8,500 nucleotides of DNA from Calditrichota bacterium (GCA_024278715.1 JAJRSN010000282.1:1-8500); one strand, 5' to 3'. Positions 1 through 6,947 are shown, counted from the first letter of the stretch. Translations and numbers: made by a program. Notes: a model not told the origin generated them from the letters alone.

Positions 1-22
1 AATCAGCTTAATCTGTGGTTAT
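1..22. repeat. Possible edge of a degenerate intergenic repeat
   Basis: The first bases contain CTTAATCTGTGGTT (7-20). Its reverse complement shares the core CAGATTA with the GCAGATTACACGG block at 6886-6898. I recall similar degenerate strings in intergenic regions of many unrelated bacteria, but the copy is cut by the window edge and the match is short. It could be chance. Confidence 0.25.
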
Positions 23-52
23 TTTTTTCACATATTTTTCGGTTGCCTTTAA

Positions 53-58
53 TATAAT
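53..58 (+). promoter_or_regulatory. Candidate -10 box (TATAAT) upstream of the membrane-protein gene
   Basis: A perfect TATAAT lies 64 nt before the ATG at 122, in AT-rich DNA. No good -35 box is found at 16-18 nt spacing, so this is a weak prediction that rests on one hexamer. If used, the leader would be about 55-60 nt. Confidence 0.25.
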
Positions 59-121
59 AATTCTTACATTAAAACTGAACTTAAATTTTCCGAAAAATAA
101 AATATTTTGGGAGAAACAGAC

Positions 122-598
122 ATGAATTCGCGAATGAAGTGGTTGGGCTATATCTTTCTTGTGCTCGGAATCATTTTTTTTCTTGAAAATCTGAATGTCT
201 TTTTGTTGAACTGGTCGCTTTACATCATCCTGGCGGGTATCGCCCTGTTCCTCGGATTTTTTCTGAATCGTGAGTTGAGTGTTTTTTTACTACCGGCGAC
301 AATTTTGGTTATTTACGGCGCGCTTTTCTTTTATTGTCAGGTCACGGAATGGCAAAAACTGGAAACTTTGTGGCCCGCGCTGCTTATCGCTCCCGGACTG
401 GGATTTGTCCTGCTTTACATTTTAAAAAAAGACACAAACAAATATTTGTTTCCCGGGGGAATCCTTCTGCTATTCGGCTTGCTCTTTTTTGTTCGTAAAA
501 TTCAATACATTAAATATTGGCCCGTTATCATAATTATTGCCGGAATTGTCCTGTTGGTTCGGTATTACATACAAAAATCGAAAAAAGCCGGGAGCTAA
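122..598 (+). CDS. Small multi-pass membrane protein, three repeated TM hairpins (DUF5668 / LiaF-TM-like)
   Basis: A 158-aa, almost wholly hydrophobic inner-membrane protein of unknown function. Three similar units of about 45-50 residues can be read: roughly 7-50, 55-104 and 109-155. Each has a helix with a G-x2-FF/LF pattern, a short turn with charged residues, then a tryptophan leading into a second helix (W31; W84-P85; W133-P134), followed by a basic or polar end. This suggests about six membrane segments. The (F)PGGILLLFGLLFF pattern resembles the DUF5668/LiaI-LiaF-type membrane region, a family found in envelope-stress proteins and in many uncharacterised ones; I assign it from memory. 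I chose the ATG at 122 because GGGAGA at 109-114 is well placed; an upstream in-frame TTG at 107 would overlap that site. The tail is basic (KSKK). The next gene starts 23 nt on, so co-transcription is likely, but no shared function is evident. Confidence 0.85.
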   Translation: MNSRMKWLGYIFLVLGIIFFLENLNVFLLNWSLYIILAGIALFLGFFLNRELSVFLLPATILVIYGALFFYCQVTEWQKLETLWPALLIAPGLGFVLLYILKKDTNKYLFPGGILLLFGLLFFVRKIQYIKYWPVIIIIAGIVLLVRYYIQKSKKAGS

Positions 599-621
599 AG
601 AAATTAAATATCGGTTTAAAG

Positions 622-1656
622 ATGAAAAACAAACCCAGAATTTTGATGATAGGTTTTGGCAATGTGGGAAAAGAATTAATTCGTCTGTTTGCTGAACCCA
701 AACCACGTTTTCCCGCCCTTGTTCCCGATTTATTAACAATTACGGGCGTCGTAACTAAATCCCACGGCGCCTTGTACAATCCCCGCGGATTAAGTCCCTC
801 CGCGATTTTGCAGACCTATCGGCAAGATGCCGGTTTTGATCGGAACTCATCCGATTTTTATTCCGGCGAGATTCCAGAACTTTTGTCCGACGGCGATTAC
901 GATATTTTGGTTGAACTTTCCGCTTTAAATATCCGTTCAAAAGGCGAGCCGGCGTTTACTTATATTAAACAGGCGCTGCAAAAAGGCAGACACGTGGTTA
1001 CGGCAAACAAGGGTCCCTTAGCTTTTCATTTTAAAGAATTGCGGGAACTGGCGAAAAAGAGCAATCGTCTTTTGCTGTTTGAATCAACTGTCATGGACGG
1101 CACGCCGGTTTTTAATTTGATTAAGCACGGTTTGCGCGGGGCGTCTGTTCTAAGTTTTTCCGGAATTTTGAATTCCACTACAAATTTTTTATCGGAATTA
1201 TCGGAACGGGGAATAAGTATTGACCGCGCTCTGGAGTCAGCCCGGGCAAAAGGCATTGTCGAAGCCGATCCTTCCGACGATCTTGACGGATGGGACGCCG
1301 CCGCCAAAACGGCGATTCTTTGCAATGTTCTGTTCGATTCGGAAATAACGCCGTTCCAGATTCCAAGATCGACCTTTGAAGAAATTTTCGCCAAAGATAT
1401 CCGGCGCTCGGTTGAGCAGAAATTAAGATGGAAATTTATCTGCGAAGGAACTCGGGTAAACCAAAAGATTCACGCTTCGGTAAAGCTTACGCCCGTTGAC
1501 GAATCGCATCCCTTTTACCGAATCAACGGAACAAGCTCGGTTCTGCGGATCGAAGCGGATTCTCTGGCGCCGTTGACCATTGTTCAGGAAAATCCCACTG
1601 TCACCGATACGGCTTACGGCGTGATTAACGATTTGCTTGAAATCACTAACTTGTAA
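622..1656 (+). CDS. hom: Homoserine dehydrogenase, monofunctional, without ACT domain
   Basis: This cytoplasmic enzyme reduces aspartate semialdehyde to homoserine with NAD(P)H, the branch point towards threonine and methionine. At 344 aa it is the short form: there is no fused aspartokinase and no C-terminal ACT domain. Visible features are a Rossmann GFGNVG (11-16), TANKGPLA (127-134, K130 being the conserved substrate-site lysine), ESTVMDGTP (154-162), GILNSTTNF (181-189) and the catalytic stretch 211-229. Within that stretch E214, D225 and K229 keep the spacing of yeast E208, D219 and K223. The protein ends soon after the AYGVINDLLE segment that closes the dimerisation/catalytic part. The start at 622 begins just before the Rossmann strand. 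No clear Shine-Dalgarno site precedes it, and the open frame extends upstream into the membrane-protein gene, where an earlier start is unlikely. No thrB, thrC or aspartokinase gene is nearby. Lacking ACT, it is probably not feedback-inhibited through that domain (inference). Confidence 0.94.
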   Translation: MKNKPRILMIGFGNVGKELIRLFAEPKPRFPALVPDLLTITGVVTKSHGALYNPRGLSPSAILQTYRQDAGFDRNSSDFYSGEIPELLSDGDYDILVELSALNIRSKGEPAFTYIKQALQKGRHVVTANKGPLAFHFKELRELAKKSNRLLLFESTVMDGTPVFNLIKHGLRGASVLSFSGILNSTTNFLSELSERGISIDRALESARAKGIVEADPSDDLDGWDAAAKTAILCNVLFDSEITPFQIPRSTFEEIFAKDIRRSVEQKLRWKFICEGTRVNQKIHASVKLTPVDESHPFYRINGTSSVLRIEADSLAPLTIVQENPTVTDTAYGVINDLLEITNL

Positions 1657-1695
1657 AAAATTGAAATAGCAGGAATTTTAAAATCGATAATGCGC

Positions 1696-1716
1696 CCTTT
1701 CCGCCGCGTGGGAAGG
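1696..1716 (+). other. Small hairpin after homoserine dehydrogenase
   Basis: CCTTTCC (1696-1702) pairs with GGGAAGG (1710-1716), including one G-T pair, around a 7-nt loop. It lies 40 nt after the stop codon. No T-run follows, so it is not a standard intrinsic terminator. It may act as a 3' end or processing structure, or it may be chance. Confidence 0.22.
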
Positions 1717-1805
1717 AAGAGCGGGGATAAAGAAAGCGTAATTATAAGGGATTTTGCATCGAAATAATTTTTTAAATTAAGAAAAACCAAAACCGGAGAA
1801 GAGTC

Positions 1806-2840
1806 ATGAAAGCTATTCGTATTCATCAACATGGTAGCGTTGAAGTTTTGCAAATCGATGAAATTCCCCTGCCGGAAATTGAAGCGGATGAAGTTTTGAT
1901 AAAAGTGGAGACCGCGGCGTTAAATCATCTGGATTTGTGGGTAAGGCAGGGTATTCCGGGCGTTCCGCTTCCTGTGGTTACGGGCAGCGAGGCAGCCGGA
2001 ATTATCGTCGAAGTCGGCGATATTGCTCATAATCGATACGGCTTAAAAAAAGGCGACGAGGTTTTCACGATTCCCATACGAAGCTGCGGATATTGCGCTT
2101 ACTGTTTGGGTGGGCAGGAAAATTTGTGCTCCGATTTCCACATTCCCGGCGAAAGCATTCAGGGAGTACAGGCTGAATACATTGCCGTTCCCGCGCCTTA
2201 TGTTCTTAAAAAACCGCAAAACCTGACCTGGGAAGAAGCGGCAGCCTTTCCGTTAACCGGAATGACCGCGTATCACATGCTGGTTCAAAAAGCCCGCATT
2301 CATCCGGGACAGGAACTTTTGATTTACGGAGCGTCGTCGGGCGTGGGCAGCGCCGCCATTCAAATCGCCAAAATTTACGGCTGCATGGTAATAACAACGG
2401 CGGGAAGTCAGGAGAAAGCGGAATTTGCCGAAAAGTTGGGCGCCGATTATGTGATCCGCTATGATCGTGAGCCGGTGGGCAAAACAGTCAAGCAAATTAC
2501 AAACGGCAAAGGCGTGGACGTGGTGATTGAACACACCGGCGAAAAAACATGGATCGACAGCCTGCGGGCGCTGAAAAAAGGCGGGAAAATCGTTACCTGC
2601 GGAGCGACCACAGGACCTAAAGTTGAAATTGACCTGCGTGTACTTTTTATTAAACATCAGCAAATTATAGGTTCAACCATGGGCACCCGCCGCAATGTAC
2701 TCGATCTTTTATCGCTTATTGAAAAAAATCTCTTTAAACCGGTCATCTCTAAAATTTTCTCTTTTGAGGATGTAATAAAAGCGCACCTGTTTCTGGAACA
2801 GGGTAAATCGTTGGGTAAAATAGTTTTGAAGTTTGAATAA
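1806..2840 (+). CDS. Zinc-binding medium-chain dehydrogenase/reductase (alcohol dehydrogenase / quinone oxidoreductase-like)
   Basis: A 344-aa NAD(P)H-dependent oxidoreductase of the MDR superfamily, cytoplasmic, substrate unknown. The N-terminal GroES-like domain contains ALNHLDLWVRQG (38-49) and GSEAAG (60-65). C94, C97, C100 and C108 form the structural-zinc lobe (CGYCAYC...C). The Rossmann domain starts at about 168, with GASSGVG at 175-181. The usual catalytic-zinc ligands are changed: N40 stands where classic alcohol dehydrogenases have Cys, and S61 replaces the His of GHE. The protein therefore keeps structural zinc but probably lacks catalytic zinc, as in a known MDR branch of Zn_ADH_like type (recalled as cd08266). 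Such enzymes usually reduce enones, quinones or aldehydes; I cannot name the substrate. The start is well supported by GGAGAAGAG at 1795-1803. Gaps of 149 nt upstream and 254 nt downstream suggest a single-gene unit. Confidence 0.93.
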   Translation: MKAIRIHQHGSVEVLQIDEIPLPEIEADEVLIKVETAALNHLDLWVRQGIPGVPLPVVTGSEAAGIIVEVGDIAHNRYGLKKGDEVFTIPIRSCGYCAYCLGGQENLCSDFHIPGESIQGVQAEYIAVPAPYVLKKPQNLTWEEAAAFPLTGMTAYHMLVQKARIHPGQELLIYGASSGVGSAAIQIAKIYGCMVITTAGSQEKAEFAEKLGADYVIRYDREPVGKTVKQITNGKGVDVVIEHTGEKTWIDSLRALKKGGKIVTCGATTGPKVEIDLRVLFIKHQQIIGSTMGTRRNVLDLLSLIEKNLFKPVISKIFSFEDVIKAHLFLEQGKSLGKIVLKFE

Positions 2841-3028
2841 ATCAAAAGAATTTTGTAATAGGGCTGATTGATATCCTGGTGTTTGGTGCAGGAAAATCAA
2901 TAACTTTGCCCGATCGGTTTTACGCCGCGCTGTCCCTGAAAAAATTCGTCGCAATGAAATAAAATTGCTTTCAGGCGGGAAAACAGCGATTCTTTTTGGC
3001 AAAATTTACTATTTTACGTCTGATAGTA

Positions 3029-3056
3029 TTGATTTGGATATCGTTTTTGTTATAAA
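3029..3056 (+). promoter_or_regulatory. Candidate sigma70-type promoter for the zinc-finger gene
   Basis: TTGATT (3029-3034) and TATAAA (3051-3056) are separated by 16 nt, matching the -35 and -10 consensus at 4 and 5 of 6 positions. Transcription would start near 3063, about 30 nt before the ATG at 3095. The rest of the 254-nt gap from 2841 contains no gene I can support. Confidence 0.45.
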
Positions 3057-3094
3057 TTCAAACTGTTAATAAATTTAAGAGGGGGCGCCGGACT

Positions 3095-3466
3095 ATGACA
3101 TCCGATAAATTACAGGAGTTTAAAGAGCTTCTTCTCAGAAAGCGGAAGGAAACGCTGGAAGAACGCGACCGTTACCGGGAATTGTTGCGAAATATCAATT
3201 CGGAATAAGAAGATTTCGCCAAAACCGCCTACAAATTCTCGGAATTTGGTACGGCTACCATGAACCGCGAACAATCGTTTCTGTTCCTTTCGCGCATGGA
3301 CAAATACCTTCAGCAAATCGACAGAGCTCTGGAAATGATCGAAGTCGGGACTTACGGAATATGCCGCGTTTGCGGTAAAGAAATCGATGAGGCGCGATTG
3401 AAAGCCGTTCCTACCACGCGCATCTGTTTTACCTGCAAACAGAACGAGGCAAAAGCCGCCCGCTAA
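3095..3466 (+). pseudogene. DksA/TraR-family C4 zinc-finger protein interrupted by an in-frame stop
   Basis: Read in one frame from ATG 3095 to TAA 3466 this is a full-length (123-codon) member of the short DksA/TraR-like family, whose members bind RNA polymerase through its secondary channel or are uncharacterised relatives. It has an N-terminal charged helix (about residues 4-37), a second helix containing MNREQSFLFLSRMDKYLQQID (56-76), and the zinc finger CRVC-x18-CFTC. Codon 38 is TAA (3206-3208), within SE-stop-EDFAKTAYKF. The frame and family similarity continue unbroken on both sides, so this is a point nonsense change and not a frameshift. A strong ribosome site, GAGGGGG (3079-3085), and a good promoter precede the first ATG. 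The rest could be made only by readthrough or by restart at ATG 3260, which would give 68 aa with the whole finger but half the coiled coil; no clear ribosome site precedes 3260. The options are a recent pseudogene, a split gene or a sequencing error. Other genes here end in TAA, so TAA is a normal stop. Confidence 0.82.
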
Positions 3467-3471
3467 CTTAC

Positions 3472-3523
3472 GTTTGCATTCTTTCCTTTTCAACTCTCCT
3501 TGCAAACATTTCGAATATTTTTT
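3472..3523 (+). terminator. Possible terminator after the zinc-finger gene
   Basis: GTTTGCA (3472-3478) and TGCAAAC (3501-3507) form a perfect 7-bp stem with a long 22-nt pyrimidine-rich loop, starting 5 nt after the stop codon. A T-run (TATTTTTT, around 3515-3522) follows some 8 nt later. The loop is longer and the T-run more distant than in typical intrinsic terminators, so this is tentative. Confidence 0.3.
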
Positions 3524-3920
3524 GTTCTCATAAAAAGCGGAGCGTTCATTATTATCCGATCCTTCTTCTCAATCTTCAACCTTTTATCTTCCCGATTCGA
3601 TTATTCCGTAAGCGGATACAAAACACAATTTACCCTTTAACCAGACGGATGGTTTTGAAAATTGCATTGGCTCTTTGCTCTTATTTTCTATATATTATCG
3701 CATATTAAATGGCAAAAATTTTTTCGGAGAAAAAGGTTTATAAGCGTACTGAAACTAATCCGCTAATTTTGAACAATCTTGTTAATTTCCGATTTTGCAA
3801 GCGTGAAATGTCGGTAAACAGATAAAATGGCAAATTCCGAAAAACGGTTATTGGCTTTGGCGTTGTCGTACAGGTTTGGCAACGATAAGTAGTTAAAACA
3901 CAAAAAAAGGGGTATTAAAA
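3524..3920 (+). other. Long non-coding region and leader upstream of the unknown-function gene
   Basis: With the preceding bases, 454 nt separate the zinc-finger gene from the next start, and no gene is supported on either strand. The stretch is AT-rich. It holds a possible promoter near 3667-3696, a 10-nt direct repeat AAATGGCAAA (3707-3716 and 3825-3834), and two imperfect hairpins. One is CCGA/TCGG extended by TTT/AAA across a 2-nt bulge, about 3789-3814. The other is CGTTGTC/GGCAACG with a 10-nt loop, 3861-3884. I recognise no known riboswitch or RNA family. Confidence 0.4.
3667..3696 (+). promoter_or_regulatory. Candidate promoter with a long leader
   Basis: TTGGCT (3667-3672) is followed by an overlapping TATATA (3689-3694) / TATATT (3691-3696), at 16 or 18 nt spacing. 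If it serves the gene at 3921 the leader would be about 220 nt. The -35 match is weak (3 of 6). Confidence 0.27.
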
Positions 3921-4952
3921 TTGAAGAATAAACAACCATCTGTTCAAGAGTTGAAAGATCTGTATGGGGTAGCGATAGAGTTTTATAAAACCGGATGCTG
4001 GAACTGGATGTGGGATACGGATATATTCGGAGTACAAAATCCGGAGACCGGCGAGACAGGTTATTGCTGCATAATGGGCAGGGGCGGAGAACATTTTGGT
4101 CTGGCTGTTTATCTGGGAACCGAGGGACTAAACGGATATCTGGACATCCTATCGGGAAAAATAAACATGTCTTCTCCCGACGCGCTTTATATTCAAAATT
4201 GCCTGATGGCTTCGTTTGAAGACAAAAAGTTTTTATCCAAGGAGGATCTGCAGGTAATAAAAGCGCTGGGATTAAAATTCAAAGGAAAGAAAGCATATCC
4301 CCAATTCAGGAATTATGAATCCGGATATTATCCCTGGTATTTGACCGGCGAAGAGGCGAAATATCTGACCGTTGTTTTAAAACAAGTAATAGAGGTCGCT
4401 TTACGCTTTAAAACAAATCCCAAAATGCTCACTCCTCCCCGCAAGAATCAATATTTAGTCAGGACGCCCGTAAAGGAAGAAAACGGTTTGAGATGGGAAG
4501 ATAAATGGTTAGAGCCCGCGCCAGAAGAAAAAACGGAAATCGGCGCGGAACCTGTCGATGTAAAGCGATTGGAAAAAATCAGGGAAAGGGCGCCCGAACG
4601 TCAGGGAATTTGGGAAATGGATTTTTTCTATTCTCCTCAGCCGATAAAAGAGGAAGAAGACGAAAAACCTTATTTCCCGTTTATGGTTTTATGGGTGGAA
4701 CATTATTCGGGCGCGGTCTTAAATTTTAATTTGATAAAACCAGCGGATTTCCCGGATGAAATCAGGGAACAGTTTTTAAAATATGCGGAAAACGCCGAGC
4801 CTATTCCTCAGGAAATATTGGTTAAAAAAGAAGAAGCCGTAAAACTACTCGAACCCGTTACTTCCGGGCTGGGAATTAACTTAATAAAGGTCGAAAAAAT
4901 GAAAGCGCTGGAGAAAGCTCAGATCCACCTGTATGAATATTTCAATAAATGA
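3921..4952 (+). CDS. Two-domain protein of unknown function (DUF7309 / DUF6930-like)
   Basis: A 343-aa soluble protein with no signal peptide or membrane segment. The N-terminal domain (about 8-160) contains W27-N-W-M-W-D32-T-D34-x-F-G37, then NPETGETGYCCIMG (40-53) and a G-x-AVYLGTEG run (to 69). A charged linker follows (about 165-225). The C-terminal domain (about 225-340) contains RQGIWEMDFFYSPQPI, then KPYFPFMVLWVEHYSGAVL, and ends in a helix. This order matches, from memory, a family annotated as DUF7309 plus DUF6930; its function is not known to me. There is no recognisable catalytic triad, P-loop or zinc site. I chose TTG 3921 as start because AAAGGGG (3906-3912) lies 8 nt upstream and no in-frame ATG is available near the domain start. 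It seems to stand alone, with 454 nt before it and 208 nt after. Codons such as AGG and ATA look somewhat commoner than in its neighbours, but I have not counted them. Confidence 0.85.
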   Translation: MKNKQPSVQELKDLYGVAIEFYKTGCWNWMWDTDIFGVQNPETGETGYCCIMGRGGEHFGLAVYLGTEGLNGYLDILSGKINMSSPDALYIQNCLMASFEDKKFLSKEDLQVIKALGLKFKGKKAYPQFRNYESGYYPWYLTGEEAKYLTVVLKQVIEVALRFKTNPKMLTPPRKNQYLVRTPVKEENGLRWEDKWLEPAPEEKTEIGAEPVDVKRLEKIRERAPERQGIWEMDFFYSPQPIKEEEDEKPYFPFMVLWVEHYSGAVLNFNLIKPADFPDEIREQFLKYAENAEPIPQEILVKKEEAVKLLEPVTSGLGINLIKVEKMKALEKAQIHLYEYFNK

Positions 4953-5042
4953 GAACGGGGATATTTCGTTTTAATAAGGATCTTTAAAAAGCGTATAGCG
5001 TTCATTTTTCACGGCTCGCTAAAAACAGCCGATAAAGAAAAT

Positions 5043-5071
5043 CTTACAAGAATGACAAGCCGCTTTATGAT
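5043..5071 (+). promoter_or_regulatory. Candidate promoter for mntH-usp
   Basis: CTTACA (5043-5048) and TATGAT (5066-5071) are exactly 17 nt apart, matching the consensus at 4 and 5 of 6 positions. Transcription would begin near 5078, leaving a leader of about 80 nt. No recognisable MntR/Fur operator or yybP-ykoY manganese riboswitch is seen in 4953-5160. Confidence 0.35.
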
Positions 5072-5160
5072 TGTTTTTTTAATTTAATTTTCTGACGAGC
5101 AATTGGGAGTGAATTAAAGGAATCAAGGCGGATCGAATCTCTTAAAAGTGAGTGCGCATT

Positions 5161-6411
5161 ATGACAAGGGCAGCGGGAATTGAAAAGAAAAGAACGCTTA
5201 AAAAAATTCTTAGCTTTCTTGGTCCCGGTTTCCTTATTACGGTTGGTTTTATCGATCCCGGCAATTGGGCAACCAATATTGAGGGCGGATCAAAATTTGG
5301 CTATGATCTGCTTTGGGTAATTACGCTCGGCACGATAATGCTTATTGTTATCCAGCACATGGCTGCCAAGCTTGGTATTGCAACCGGAAAGTCGCTTGCG
5401 GTTAACATCAGAGAACGCTTTTCGCCTCCGGTTTCGGCTTTTCTGGGACTGTCGATTGTGCTGGCGTGTGTCGCGACCGATGTGGCGGAGCTACTCGGCG
5501 GGGCTATCGGATTTAAATTACTTTTTAACATACCCCTCTGGTCGGGTGCTCTGCTTACCGTAATACTCGAAATCTTTTTGATAGTTAGTCAAAGATATCA
5601 CAGACTCGAAAAGATCATTGTCGGTTTTTTGGGTATTATCGCTCTGTGCTATGTGGTGGAAATTGCTCTTGTCAAACCCGACTGGGCGGTATTAGCGCCG
5701 TCCGTAATAATCCCCAAACTTAACACAAGCAGTATTTATGTGGCAATGGCTATCCTTGGCGCTGTCGTAATGCCTCACAATATTTACCTTCACTCCAACG
5801 TCATTCACAGTAGAAAATGGGGTATTTCCGGAAACGAAAAAAAGAAACTTTTACGCTACGAGAAGATCGATACATCCACCGCCATGCTATTGGGCTGGGT
5901 GGTTAACTCGGCGATGATCATAGTAGCCGCCGCTGTCTTCTTCCGCCATGATGTTTTTGTTAACAGCATCGAACAGGCGTCAGCCACGCTGGAGCCGTTT
6001 GCCGGACCGCTTGCCGGTTTTCTGTTTGCCGTCGCTCTCGTTTTTGCCGGCGTCGGTTCTTCGGTAACATCGTCAATGGCGGAGGTTAATGTGATTACAG
6101 GCTTCCTGGGAAAATCGGAGGATCCTCAAACCTTTCTTTATAAAATTTCCGTCTTTATTACCGCTATTCCGTCATTTCTGGTCATCCTTCTCAGCTTGGA
6201 TACATTCCGGATTCTGATCTTTAGTCAGGTCGTGTTGAGTATCCAGCTTCCCTTTACCCTAATTCCGCTGTTGATCCTCTCCCGCGACCGCAGCGTTATG
6301 GGTTGCTTTAGAAGCAGTAACAGGGAATTCGTAATCGCTATGATCATTTCGGGCGTTGTCATTATGCTTAATATGTATCTGCTTTACTCAATCATTGCAG
6401 GGAGAAGTTAA
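5161..6411 (+). CDS. mntH: Nramp-family divalent metal (Mn2+/Fe2+) transporter
   Basis: A 416-aa inner-membrane proton-coupled importer of Mn2+ or Fe2+, with about 11 hydrophobic segments. The broken helix TM1 carries DPGN (D32, N35). TM6 carries A201-x-x-M204 followed by P-H206 and YLHS. These correspond to D56, N59, A227, M230 and H232 of the Deinococcus transporter, so the metal site is complete and of the Mn/Fe type rather than the methionine-less Mg/Al type. D107 and E110 in ATDVAELLGG match the conserved proton-path acids in TM3. The end is complete, without a fused extra domain. The start is uncertain: ATG 5161 and in-frame GTG 5152 both lack a clear ribosome site and differ by only three residues before a basic N-terminus. 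The gene is followed after 1 nt by a universal stress protein, whose ribosome site lies inside the last mntH codons, so the two are almost surely one transcript. Confidence 0.95.
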   Translation: MTRAAGIEKKRTLKKILSFLGPGFLITVGFIDPGNWATNIEGGSKFGYDLLWVITLGTIMLIVIQHMAAKLGIATGKSLAVNIRERFSPPVSAFLGLSIVLACVATDVAELLGGAIGFKLLFNIPLWSGALLTVILEIFLIVSQRYHRLEKIIVGFLGIIALCYVVEIALVKPDWAVLAPSVIIPKLNTSSIYVAMAILGAVVMPHNIYLHSNVIHSRKWGISGNEKKKLLRYEKIDTSTAMLLGWVVNSAMIIVAAAVFFRHDVFVNSIEQASATLEPFAGPLAGFLFAVALVFAGVGSSVTSSMAEVNVITGFLGKSEDPQTFLYKISVFITAIPSFLVILLSLDTFRILIFSQVVLSIQLPFTLIPLLILSRDRSVMGCFRSSNREFVIAMIISGVVIMLNMYLLYSIIAGRS

Positions 6412-6412
6412 A

Positions 6413-6823
6413 ATGCAAGTTTACAAAAAGATTCTAGTCACTATCGATTGTTCGCCGGTGGACGACACGATTCTTAAACATGTGTCGTTGCTTGCCCTTC
6501 AGAATAAGGCAAAAATCTATCTCCTGCACGTGGTTCACTCGCACACTCTCGATCAGGACCGCGCCTTGCGCCAAAAAGCTGAAGCGACTTTGACATCTTA
6601 CCGCGCGAGTTTGCAAGAGCAAGGCGTTGACGTGACCGTTTTAATAAGGGGCGGTGAACCCGAAAAAGAGATATTGAAAGAAATTGAGGAAAATGATTAT
6701 GACCTGGTGGCAATGGCAACCCACGGTCATACCTTTTTCGGCGATTTTCTGTACGGAAGCGTTTCCGACATTCTCAAACACAAAATCAACATTCCTTTGC
6801 TGTTGATAAAATCGGATCGCTGA
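6413..6823 (+). CDS. Universal stress protein (UspA family), ATP-binding type
   Basis: A 136-aa single-domain, cytoplasmic Usp, normally a dimer. The N-terminal strand ILVTID (7-12) carries the conserved nucleotide-site Asp, D12. The C-terminal motif reads A102-T-H-G105-x9-G115-S116, equivalent to the G-2x-G-9x-G(S/T) ATP motif of MJ0577, with the first Gly replaced by Ala, a common variant. ATP binding is therefore likely. The closing strand is IPLLLIKSDR. The start at 6413 is fixed by GGGAGAAG (6400-6407) inside the 3' end of mntH, and translation is probably coupled. Usp domains fused to or encoded beside membrane transporters are a known theme, where they are thought to tune transport to energy state or stress. 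A role in controlling this metal importer is a reasonable inference but is not shown by the sequence. No terminator is evident after the TGA. Confidence 0.94.
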   Translation: MQVYKKILVTIDCSPVDDTILKHVSLLALQNKAKIYLLHVVHSHTLDQDRALRQKAEATLTSYRASLQEQGVDVTVLIRGGEPEKEILKEIEENDYDLVAMATHGHTFFGDFLYGSVSDILKHKINIPLLLIKSDR

Positions 6824-6925
6824 GCAAGAGAAACGACGGAACCTGAGCCGAAAGATGGCGCATGAGACGCAAAGAATAATTGATGGCAGATTACACGGAA
6901 AAACAACAATTTCACTGGCTAATAT

Positions 6926-6947
6926 GATTCCGATAATTCGGCAAATC
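6926..6947 (+). other. Hairpin inside the repeat region
   Basis: GATTCCGA (6926-6933) pairs with TCGG (6938-6941) and AATC (6944-6947) around a TAAT loop, with a 2-nt bulge. This gives 8 bp in all. It lies directly before the 9-nt array. Confidence 0.4.

Noticed and set aside
1696..1716. Intrinsic terminator after homoserine dehydrogenase
   Set aside because: The stem is followed by purine-rich sequence with no T-run, so it is listed only as a hairpin.
2253..2663. 136-codon minus-strand open frame inside the MDR gene (and a similar one at 1026-1394 inside homoserine dehydrogenase)
   Set aside because: Both are opposite strongly conserved plus-strand genes and have no recognisable protein features.
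2841..3028. Possible small gene between the MDR gene and the zinc-finger gene
   Set aside because: The plus strand offers only very short frames (about 27 codons from a GTG near 2880) with no ribosome site or recognisable sequence; the minus-strand frame continues into the MDR gene as a shadow.
3206..3208. Recoded stop or selenocysteine in the zinc-finger gene
   Set aside because: The codon is TAA, not TGA, and several intact genes here end in TAA, so TAA works as a normal stop. Genome-wide recoding is not supported.
3110..3505. 131-codon open frame on the minus strand across the zinc-finger gene
   Set aside because: It lies fully opposite a frame with clear family motifs (CRVC...CFTC) and shows no recognisable domain; it is a shadow.
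4953..5160. Manganese riboswitch (yybP-ykoY) or MntR box upstream of mntH
   Set aside because: I could not find the conserved riboswitch core or a clear palindromic operator; only a weak 5-bp stem at 5012-5031 is present.
5152..5160. GTG 5152 as the mntH start
   Set aside because: It is possible, but no better ribosome site supports it than ATG 5161; the three-residue difference does not affect the call.
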